Shown here piece by piece: positions 1 through 6,249 of a DNA stretch of 8,534 nucleotides. Every line of letters begins with the position of its first letter. The first letter of the stretch is position 1. Made by a program: the position numbers and the translations under genes. This DNA is from RUG472 sp045224495. GTDB taxonomy: Bacteria; Bacillota; Clostridia; Christensenellales; CAG-138. The stretch is from assembly GCA_045224495.1 (NCBI GenBank), contig JBGVAK010000075.1:1-8534 (forward strand), given 5' to 3'. Under the pieces are notes generated by a model. It was not told where the DNA came from. It searched no databases and saw only the letters and a list, made by a program, of their open reading frames with translations.

Positions 1-9
1 TCCCGTCCT

Positions 10-1797
10 TCACTGATCCCCAAAATAGGTCATCCCCAGCATCGTGATGTCGTCCGTCTGCGGGGCGGGGCCGGTGAAGGCGCGCACGCTGTCCAGCACG
101 GAGGCGAGGGTCTCCTTCTGGGGGGCCTGTCGCTGTTCGTTGAGGGCGGACAGCAGGCGGGCCGGGCCGTACTGTTCCTCTGCGCTGTTTTCCGCTTCGT
201 GGACGCCGTCGGTATAGACAAAGAGGCGGTCGCCGGGCTCCAGCCGCCATTCGTGCACGGTGAAGGTGAGGTCGTCCATGAGGCCTAATGGGAGGTCGTG
301 CAGGTTCCGCACCAGTTCATAGCGCCCCTGAGCGCGGCAGAGGGCGGGCTTGGTGTGGCCGGCGTTGATCTCCAGTGCCCTTCCGGTGGAAAGGTCCACG
401 ATCATCATCCAGGTGGTGATGAACTGCTGCTGTTCATTGAACGCGCACAGCCCGCGATTGACCCGCTCCGCGATCACGTCTATCGGGACGTCCGGGCGGG
501 CGATCTCCCTGAACAGGGTCTTGGCTTGCATCATGAACAGCGCCGCGGGGATCCCCTTTCCGGACACGTCCGCGATCACGAGGGCGAGCCTGTCTTGATC
601 GATCATAAAGAAGTCGTACAGGTCTCCGCCCACCTCCCGGGCGGGCGCCATGGCGGCGTACAGCTCCAGCCTGCGGTCCTGCGCGCGGTCCGGAAAGCGC
701 TTCGGCAGCATGGCCGCCTGTATCCGGGCGGCGTGCTCCAGCTCGGCCGCCAGCTTCTCCTGCCTGTCCTCCAGCTGCTGCCGGGCCCGCACCTGCGCCT
801 CCATCCGCCGCACCATGTCGCCGATGTCCCCGGCCAGCCGCCCGATCTCATTGCCGGCCTGTATGGAATCCATGGTCTTCACCACTTCGGCGGTATCACC
901 GTTTTCCACGTAGACGTGAAGTCCCTTCTGGATGCTCGTCACGGGGCACAGCATCCGCCGGTACAGTATGTGCATGAGCACAAAGCCGAGCAGCAGCGAG
1001 ATCAGCGCGTCGATGCCGATCATGCGAAGAGTCGTCCCCATGATCCGCTGTTTAAGGGTGACCTCGTCCACGCCCATCATCACATACGCCGCCAGGTCGC
1101 CGTCCCCGGCGTCGAAACTGCATGCGACGACGCTGAGGGGCGCCGTCCTGCCGCCCGTCCCGGGCGCGATCCGGATCGTCGTGAGCGCCTGATCGGGCGC
1201 GGCGCCGAGCTGCTTTAGCTGATCCTCCGGGATGTCCAGCGCCGCCCCCGGCCGGAAGTCATAATGCCTTGAGCCGCTGAAACAGACCCTCGGCGCCTCC
1301 CCGGCCCTGCCGCAGGCGATGATGGGCCCCTCCAGCACGCCCCGGGATTCCTCCTGGGCGACGTCGGAATACCGCTGGAGGTCGTCGTAGCAGTACTTTG
1401 AGAGGGCTTGCTGTTCTTCCGGGCTCCACGTCCCTATGTCGTCCGAGGACAGTGTAAACTCCCATCCCTCGCCGAGCTTCTCATCAAGGCCGTCAAATAC
1501 GTCCCGATACGCCTCGATGTCGGTCGTGCGCGCAAGTTCCGGCGCTTCGGGATGGGCGTTCCAGTAATCCAGAAGCCATTGGGAGGGCATGAGCTCTTCC
1601 ATCAGCCTCACAAAATCCGCCGCGCTGTAGGCCGCCGTCTGCCGGTGATACAGTATCTCCTGACGCATGGAAAACCTGTACATCAAGAGGCCGTTGATGC
1701 CGAATATCAGTATCAGCACGCACCAATAGAGCCCGACCACCTGAGTGGTAAGGCTCCCTTTGCGGTCGTGTTTTTTAGTTTTTCCCGTTTCTGACAT
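10..1797 (-). CDS. Membrane-bound RsbU/SpoIIE-type PP2C serine phosphatase with extracytoplasmic sensor and HAMP domains
   Basis: Predicted receptor phosphatase of 595 aa that dephosphorylates a phosphoserine on a STAS-domain partner. The order is: short basic cytoplasmic N-terminus; membrane helix about 18-40; extracytoplasmic region about 41-255 of Cache-like size, with cysteines at 136, 162, 172 and 226; second membrane helix about 257-279; HAMP-like segment about 280-333; helical linker 335-365 with the RsbU-family signature ending IQAAMLP; PP2C domain about 375-590. The metal-binding acidic residues are all present: Asp392 and Asp395 in VGGDLYDFF, Asp410 in ADVSGKG, Asp530 in YTDG, and Asp582/Asp583 in TDDIT. 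It should therefore be active. The ATG at 1797 follows GGGAAG by 6 nt and lies 31 nt after the STAS-ligase gene, its obvious candidate substrate. The family call is secure. The sensed signal is unknown, and pairing with the neighbouring STAS domain is inferred from adjacency and family. Confidence 0.93.
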   Translation of the reverse strand: MSETGKTKKHDRKGSLTTQVVGLYWCVLILIFGINGLLMYRFSMRQEILYHRQTAAYSAADFVRLMEELMPSQWLLDYWNAHPEAPELARTTDIEAYRDVFDGLDEKLGEGWEFTLSSDDIGTWSPEEQQALSKYCYDDLQRYSDVAQEESRGVLEGPIIACGRAGEAPRVCFSGSRHYDFRPGAALDIPEDQLKQLGAAPDQALTTIRIAPGTGGRTAPLSVVACSFDAGDGDLAAYVMMGVDEVTLKQRIMGTTLRMIGIDALISLLLGFVLMHILYRRMLCPVTSIQKGLHVYVENGDTAEVVKTMDSIQAGNEIGRLAGDIGDMVRRMEAQVRARQQLEDRQEKLAAELEHAARIQAAMLPKRFPDRAQDRRLELYAAMAPAREVGGDLYDFFMIDQDRLALVIADVSGKGIPAALFMMQAKTLFREIARPDVPIDVIAERVNRGLCAFNEQQQFITTWMMIVDLSTGRALEINAGHTKPALCRAQGRYELVRNLHDLPLGLMDDLTFTVHEWRLEPGDRLFVYTDGVHEAENSAEEQYGPARLLSALNEQRQAPQKETLASVLDSVRAFTGPAPQTDDITMLGMTYFGDQ

Positions 1798-1803
1798 AGC
1801 GCT

Positions 1804-1809
1804 CTTCCC
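1804..1809 (-). promoter_or_regulatory. Shine-Dalgarno of the PP2C phosphatase gene
   Basis: GGGAAG read on the minus strand, 6 nt before the ATG at 1797. It is weaker and closer to its start than the other four ribosome binding sites of the operon, which may mean lower translation of the phosphatase than of the enzymes. Confidence 0.6.
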
Positions 1810-1828
1810 GTAAGTTTTTGTTGATCGG

Positions 1829-3709
1829 CTATCTGTCCAACGCGACGCGGGCGATCGCGGCCTGCTTCAGCGCCACGGCGTCGATCTTGCCGCTTCCGAG
1901 CATGGGAAAGCGGTCAAACAGCATGTAGTGGGACGGCACCTTGTAGCGCGCCAGTCTGGTTGAAAGCGCCGCCTTCACCGCCGGCTCGTCAAAGGCGTGG
2001 CCGTCTTTTAGGACGATGCAGGCCCCCACCTCTTCGCCGTAGAAGCTGCTGGGCATGCCGACCACCTTCACCTGATCCACCATGGGCAGTTCGCTGATGG
2101 CGGCCTCCACTTCCCCGGGCATGATGTTCTCGCCGCCGCGGATGATCAGATCCTTCAGCCGGCCCGAGATGCACAGGTACCCTTCCCCGTTCATGCTGCC
2201 CAGATCGCCGGTGTGCAGCCAGCCCTCCTCATCGATGGCCTGATCCTCCACCGGGACTTTATAATAGCCCGACATCAGGTTAAAGCCCTGCACCAGTATC
2301 TCGCCGGTCTGGCCGATCGGCAGGTCCGCCTTCGTCTCCACGTCCTGTATCTTGACGCTGATGTTCCTGACCGGCCTGCCCACCGTGTGCAGCACGTGCT
2401 CCCGGGTGTCCTCGTAGAGCGTCATGCTGACCGGGGCCATCTCGGACAGGCCGTAGGCGGCCAGAAAGTGGTCGTTCGGCAGCTTCCGCTGGAACATCTC
2501 GATCTGCGCCTGCGTGGCCGCCGCGCCCGATATGATGGTGCAGCGCAGCGTGGCGCACTTCTTAGGGTCAAACTCCCGATGATTCAACAGCGCGATCAGC
2601 ATCGTGGGCACCGAATGAAAGAACGTGCAGCGCTTCTGGGCGATGAGCTCAAGCAGCGTGGCGATGTGGATGTCCTTAGGAAGGTACAGCGTCGAGCCGG
2701 CGATGGCGTTTGCGAACAGCCCCGCCACCAGCCCGAATATGTGGAACAGGGGAAGTATCAGGCAGGACCTGTCCTGCGGGGTCAGCGTCTGATCCTCGCA
2801 GCTCACGACCGCCGCGTTCAGGATGTTGTAGGAGGACAGCATCACGCCCTTCGGCCGCCCGGTGGAGCCCGATGTGAAGATCACGGTGCAGATGTCGTCC
2901 GGCTCCACGCTCTGCTGGAACTTGTCCTTCACGCCCTCGTAGTCGGGAAAGCGCGAACGCATATCAACATGGCTTCGGATGGAGTAAAAGGCCTTTACGG
3001 GCGCGCCCTCGTCCTGAAGCTTTTTAAGGAAGGCCTGCTCGTCCCCCTGCATCTCCGCCATTTCCCCATAGCACAGGTGGGTGATGTCCCCGATGACCGC
3101 CGTCCTTGCGATCTCATGGGAAAACTGCTTGGGGTTGATGAGCATGGCGATGGCGCCCAGCTTCTGTATCCCGTAGAAGGCCATGATCCAGTTGGCGGAA
3201 TTGGCGCCGCAGAGGCCCACGTGGGTCCGCTTCGTCACCCCGAGCGCCGCGAGGTCGTCGGCGATCAGCTGGGCGCCCTTCTCGATGTCGGCCCACGTGT
3301 AGTCGCCCCCGCTCTCGCTGACAACCACCCTGCCGCCGTCCTCCGCCGCCTTCCGCTTCAAAAAGTCCTTGAAGGACAGGGAAAGGTAGGTCGACACGTC
3401 CGCCTCCATCAGCCGCATGGGTATGGCCGAGGCAAAGCCCACATCTTCAAATATATCGTAGACGTCCTGTGAGACGTTTTCGATCAGCATGGCCTCCGGC
3501 CCCGAGAAGCGCTTCCTGCACACGATCAATTCTCTCAGCCCCGCGGAGGTGACGTAGATCACGTCCCTGAAATCCAAGACCAGCCGGGTCACGTCGCCGC
3601 CGATGGCGGCGATCTCCCTGCGCAGCAGCGGGGCGTTGTTCACATCGAGCTTGCCCTGTATGTACAATTTGACGGCGCGATCCGCCAGCCTTTCGCAGCG
3701 AATGACCAT
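1829..3709 (-). CDS. STAS domain fused to an AMP-binding acyl-CoA synthetase-like ligase
   Basis: A 626-aa fusion. Residues 1 to about 100 form a STAS domain like RsbV/SpoIIAA: the strand QGKLDVNNAP near 18-27, the core VTSAGL at 53-58, and the final NVSQDVYDIFEDVGF region at 78-92. Ser55 is at the position of the phosphoserine of anti-sigma-factor antagonists, and Thr54 replaces the preceding Asp of SpoIIAA. From about residue 112 follows a full-length class I adenylate-forming enzyme: P-loop FTSGSTGRPKG at 278-288, AYGLSEMAP near 418-426, HTGDLG at 499-504, GRLKDLIIRGGEN at 516-528, and the catalytic C-terminal lysine Lys608 in GSGKID. It should activate a carboxylate, probably a fatty acid, with ATP for transfer to CoA or a carrier; the substrate cannot be read from sequence. 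The ATG at 3709 has AAAGGGAG 8 nt upstream; the stop is TAG. Next to a STAS phosphatase, enzyme control by phosphorylation is a reasonable inference. Confidence 0.93.
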   Translation of the reverse strand: MVIRCERLADRAVKLYIQGKLDVNNAPLLRREIAAIGGDVTRLVLDFRDVIYVTSAGLRELIVCRKRFSGPEAMLIENVSQDVYDIFEDVGFASAIPMRLMEADVSTYLSLSFKDFLKRKAAEDGGRVVVSESGGDYTWADIEKGAQLIADDLAALGVTKRTHVGLCGANSANWIMAFYGIQKLGAIAMLINPKQFSHEIARTAVIGDITHLCYGEMAEMQGDEQAFLKKLQDEGAPVKAFYSIRSHVDMRSRFPDYEGVKDKFQQSVEPDDICTVIFTSGSTGRPKGVMLSSYNILNAAVVSCEDQTLTPQDRSCLILPLFHIFGLVAGLFANAIAGSTLYLPKDIHIATLLELIAQKRCTFFHSVPTMLIALLNHREFDPKKCATLRCTIISGAAATQAQIEMFQRKLPNDHFLAAYGLSEMAPVSMTLYEDTREHVLHTVGRPVRNISVKIQDVETKADLPIGQTGEILVQGFNLMSGYYKVPVEDQAIDEEGWLHTGDLGSMNGEGYLCISGRLKDLIIRGGENIMPGEVEAAISELPMVDQVKVVGMPSSFYGEEVGACIVLKDGHAFDEPAVKAALSTRLARYKVPSHYMLFDRFPMLGSGKIDAVALKQAAIARVALDR

Positions 3710-3717
3710 GTCTGTCT

Positions 3718-3725
3718 CTCCCTTT
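3718..3725 (-). promoter_or_regulatory. Shine-Dalgarno of the STAS-ligase gene
   Basis: AAAGGGAG read on the minus strand, 8 nt before the ATG at 3709. It fixes the start so that the STAS domain is translated as part of the ligase rather than as a separate protein. The start sits immediately before the first STAS strand. Confidence 0.7.
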
Positions 3726-3746
3726 GTCTGCGGTCGATCTTTCGGT

Positions 3747-5072
3747 TCAGTCTTCTTCCCTCTTCTTGAGCCGGCTCATCAGCAGGACGTCCCCCTCCAC
3801 GAGACCCTCATCCCGGACCTCCGCCCGAAGGCCCTCCGCTTCAAGGCACGCGGCCATCGCCTTGGCGATGGCGTCCGAATCGGACTTCTGCACGAACCGG
3901 ATGGCCATGTGATCCCGCCAGGTGTAGACCACCACGGCCACCGATGTGGAGACGACAAAGCCGTAGTTCACGTCATTCAAAAAGCTGAAATCCTGCATCC
4001 TTCTGGGATAGGTCAGCGCGCAGGTGTAGGGCGGGCGTCTCCCTTCGGAGAGCGTGATGAAGGGCCGGGGTTCGACCCGCTCGGCCGGGGTGTCCCCCGC
4101 TTCAAAGGCCTTGACCGCCCTGACGGTGCCCATGATCGACGCGTCAAAATAGTCCCTCGTCATACCGGCCTTCAGCCGCTTCATGCACGCTGCCGCCTGC
4201 ATCGCAAGGGGCTGTCTGCGCAAGTCCCCGTCCAGAAAAAACTTGATGCCGTCGGAAAAATTGACCAATGTCTTCACACCATAGATCTGCCGCAGGTTGA
4301 CCGGCAGCATGACGCACATCGTCTCCTCCTGTGCCTGACAGCCTTTGGAGATCGCCCGAGCGATCAGCGGGATCAAGAGCGCGGTGAAGGACACCCCCAT
4401 CGCCTTCGACAGGCCGAGAAACGCGCCCGTCCCAGTGTGGACCGAGTACACGTGGACGCTGTCGGACTGCACCAGTTCCCTTTGCCTCGGGGCAAAGTAG
4501 TAGTCGTCCCGCTCCAAAGCCTTCCTGTCCGAGGCCAGAGCGCACGTCTTCACGAGATGCCCGTAGGGATCCAGCGCCTCCTCCGAGAGCTCCATCAGCG
4601 ACGCGGGGCGCTCCGCCCCGAAGCGCGACTCATAGATCGCCGGAACGGCGTCCTCCGCCTTCAAAAGGCCGGTCTTTTTCGCATAGATATACAGCGCGCA
4701 GTCCAGAAAGCACTCCATCCCTATGGCGTCGCATAAGCCGTGGAAGAAGCTGACGCGTATGCGGCAGCCCTCCACGATGTGGCAGAACAGATAGCCGTTC
4801 GTGTCATCCGTGCCCAGGGCGCGCACGCGGGCCTCCGTGAACACCGGCGCCGGCGCGTGGTTTTCCTCTGAACAGACCCGGTTGTTCATGATGACCGGCC
4901 GGACGGCAAATTCGGGAAAGACCTTCAAGACCTTGTCGACGCACCGGGCCCACAGCGCCGCCTGCACCTCACGCGCAAGCGTGATCTCCATGCGCATGTT
5001 GAACGTGGTGTAGGGCCCGGTCAACGTATAGTAAAACACCTTGTTCGAGCTGCCCTGTTCTCTGACTGTCAT
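3747..5072 (-). CDS. Stand-alone condensation/alcohol-acetyltransferase superfamily acyltransferase (HxxxD)
   Basis: A 441-aa soluble protein related to the CoA-dependent acyltransferase / NRPS condensation / PapA / alcohol acetyltransferase superfamily. The active-site pattern HxxxD is present as HGLCD at residues 111-115, preceded by Phe, so the first His of the NRPS form HHxxxDG is absent. A second family hallmark, LPVNLRQIYG near 256-265 followed by NF at 271-272, matches the structural (N/D)LR motif of the second lobe. Length of about 440 aa fits a complete two-lobe enzyme. It probably transfers an acyl group from CoA or a carrier to an alcohol or amine. With an acyl ligase directly downstream and glycosyltransferases upstream, O- or N-acylation of a glycoconjugate is a plausible role but unproven. 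The frame stays open to an ATG at 5138, but that start would overlap the preceding gene and has no clear ribosome site; the ATG at 5072 has GGGAGG 8 nt upstream and was chosen. Confidence 0.82.
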   Translation of the reverse strand: MTVREQGSSNKVFYYTLTGPYTTFNMRMEITLAREVQAALWARCVDKVLKVFPEFAVRPVIMNNRVCSEENHAPAPVFTEARVRALGTDDTNGYLFCHIVEGCRIRVSFFHGLCDAIGMECFLDCALYIYAKKTGLLKAEDAVPAIYESRFGAERPASLMELSEEALDPYGHLVKTCALASDRKALERDDYYFAPRQRELVQSDSVHVYSVHTGTGAFLGLSKAMGVSFTALLIPLIARAISKGCQAQEETMCVMLPVNLRQIYGVKTLVNFSDGIKFFLDGDLRRQPLAMQAAACMKRLKAGMTRDYFDASIMGTVRAVKAFEAGDTPAERVEPRPFITLSEGRRPPYTCALTYPRRMQDFSFLNDVNYGFVVSTSVAVVVYTWRDHMAIRFVQKSDSDAIAKAMAACLEAEGLRAEVRDEGLVEGDVLLMSRLKKREED

Positions 5073-5080
5073 CGCCACTG

Positions 5081-5086
5081 CCTCCC
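5081..5086 (-). promoter_or_regulatory. Shine-Dalgarno deciding the acyltransferase start
   Basis: GGGAGG read on the minus strand, 8 nt before the ATG at 5072. It supports starting at 5072 rather than at the in-frame ATG at 5138, which lies inside the preceding glycosyltransferase gene and would add 22 residues that do not resemble the family N-terminus. Confidence 0.75.
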
Positions 5087-5106
5087 ATTGTCGTAAGGCG
5101 TCCCGT

Positions 5107-6204
5107 TCACGCGTCTTCCTCCAGCAGGTGGAGCGCACCGCTGGCCAGAGCGTTTTCCCAGTAGTCGGACTGGTTGATCCTGTCCATCACGTCCTCCGTC
5201 CTGGGCAGCGTATCGTGATAGTTGTAGAAGAGGTTGGCCGCGCAGCGGGCGTTATACCCGAAGTGGCTTCGGAAGACCTCCCGAACCGTCCCGTCCGCCT
5301 CCGCCGCCGCCCGCCCCAGGCCCTGAAGCGCCGGGGTGACGTAGAAATCGTCCAGCACGGACAGGCTGTGGTCGATGATCTTGTCCCGGTACTCCGGGTG
5401 TTCGTCGAAGAACGGTATCCCCTCCATGGCCCGCTCCATCGGCCGGGACACGCCGAACAGCGCCCGAAGGGTCTTGGCAAGGAAGGCCGGCGTCTTTGAG
5501 CCGCGGGAGAGGGAGTCCATGCAGATGCGGTAGATGTAGTAGCAGCGGTGCAGTATCGCGAAGCGCTTCGCGCGCAGCATGCAGTGGAACACGAAGCAGT
5601 AGTCCTCCGAAAGCGGAAGATCCGGGAACGTCACGCCCTGCTCACGTATGAACGCGGTGCGAAACAGCTTCGCGATGGCGTTCCAGTGGTAGTGATGCCG
5701 CATCCAGTTGTCCAGCCGCGTCTTCATGTCCGCTTCCATCATGCGCAGGTCGTCGCGGCAGGGCCCGCGATCCCAATAGGACTTGATCAGCTGGGAGCGC
5801 TTCAATGTGGACAGGTCGTCCGGCACGGGGGTTTGGTAGGGCACCAGAAAGCCGCCGGTGTGCACCACGTCGGCGTCGGTCGCCGCGGCCACGTCGTACA
5901 TCTCCTTCAACGCCTCCGGAAGGAGCCCGTCGTCCGCGTCTATGAAGACCATATACTCCCCCCTGGCCGCCTTCATGCCCGCGTTTCTGGCCTGACCGGG
6001 GCCCATATTCCGGGGCTGCTGTATGAGCACCACTCTCGGATCGGCCCCGTACCGCCGCTGGCAGAGGGCCATGCTGTCGTCGGTGGAGCAGTCGTTTACG
6101 ACGATCACTTCCAAGTCGCCGATCGTCTGCCGAAGCAGCGCGTCCACGCACCCGGTGATATATCTCTCGGCGTTGTACATGGGAACAATGACGGATATTT
6201 TCAC
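5107..6204 (-). CDS. GT2 family glycosyltransferase
   Basis: A 365-aa inverting GT-A fold glycosyltransferase, predicted cytoplasmic with no membrane helices. The N-terminal half is canonical GT2: MKISVIVPMYNAE at the start, VNDCSTDDS at 36-44 with the nucleotide-contacting Asp38, GQARNAG at 70-76, the metal-binding DADD at 89-92, and a catalytic-base-type Glu200-Asp201 in PLSEDYCF. Residues from about 230 to 365 are helical-looking and carry no motif I recognise; they may set acceptor choice. The start codon is GTG at 6204, placed directly before the first beta strand and 8 nt after a strong AAGGGAGG. It lies 45 nt after the GT2-GH3 gene and 34 nt before the acyltransferase gene. It presumably transfers a sugar from a nucleotide donor to a saccharide or lipid acceptor; neither substrate can be named. 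Confidence 0.92.
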   Translation of the reverse strand: MKISVIVPMYNAERYITGCVDALLRQTIGDLEVIVVNDCSTDDSMALCQRRYGADPRVVLIQQPRNMGPGQARNAGMKAARGEYMVFIDADDGLLPEALKEMYDVAAATDADVVHTGGFLVPYQTPVPDDLSTLKRSQLIKSYWDRGPCRDDLRMMEADMKTRLDNWMRHHYHWNAIAKLFRTAFIREQGVTFPDLPLSEDYCFVFHCMLRAKRFAILHRCYYIYRICMDSLSRGSKTPAFLAKTLRALFGVSRPMERAMEGIPFFDEHPEYRDKIIDHSLSVLDDFYVTPALQGLGRAAAEADGTVREVFRSHFGYNARCAANLFYNYHDTLPRTEDVMDRINQSDYWENALASGALHLLEEDA

Positions 6205-6212
6205 TCTGTTGG

Positions 6213-6220
6213 CCTCCCTT
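6213..6220 (-). promoter_or_regulatory. Shine-Dalgarno supporting a GTG start
   Basis: AAGGGAGG read on the minus strand, 8 nt before the GTG at 6204. This is the strongest ribosome binding site in the window and makes the non-ATG start convincing. Confidence 0.75.
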
Positions 6221-6249
6221 CTCTTTGCGCGGCAGCCCGACGCCGGGCG

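Noticed and set aside
298..1218. Plus-strand open frame of 306 codons opposite the phosphatase gene
   Set aside because: It is antisense to the PP2C, HAMP and second membrane-helix region, whose motifs are intact on the minus strand; no domain is visible in the antisense product.
2213..3472. Plus-strand open frame of 419 codons opposite the STAS-ligase
   Set aside because: The translation is low-complexity in Arg/His/Leu/Val with no motif, while the minus strand encodes a complete AMP-binding enzyme there.
3603..4736. Plus-strand open frame of 377 codons opposite the acyltransferase and the STAS domain
   Set aside because: It spans two minus-strand genes and their gap, has no family resemblance, and looks like an antisense artefact of GC bias.
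5073..5138. Upstream in-frame ATG at 5138 for the acyltransferase
   Set aside because: It would overlap the preceding gene by 32 nt without a ribosome site, whereas the ATG at 5072 has GGGAGG at ideal spacing.
6235..6248. Perfect 5-bp GC stem with a 4-nt loop just after the GT2-GH3 stop codon
   Set aside because: The stem is too short and has no following U-tract; a strong ribosome site and the next gene follow at once, so it is not supported as a terminator. In GC-rich DNA such a hairpin can easily arise by chance.
6205..6249. Frameshift separating a lost GH3 C-terminal domain from the fusion protein
   Set aside because: The space before the next glycosyltransferase start is only 45 nt, and that gene begins with a canonical GT2 N-terminus and its own ribosome site, so there is no room for a displaced domain.
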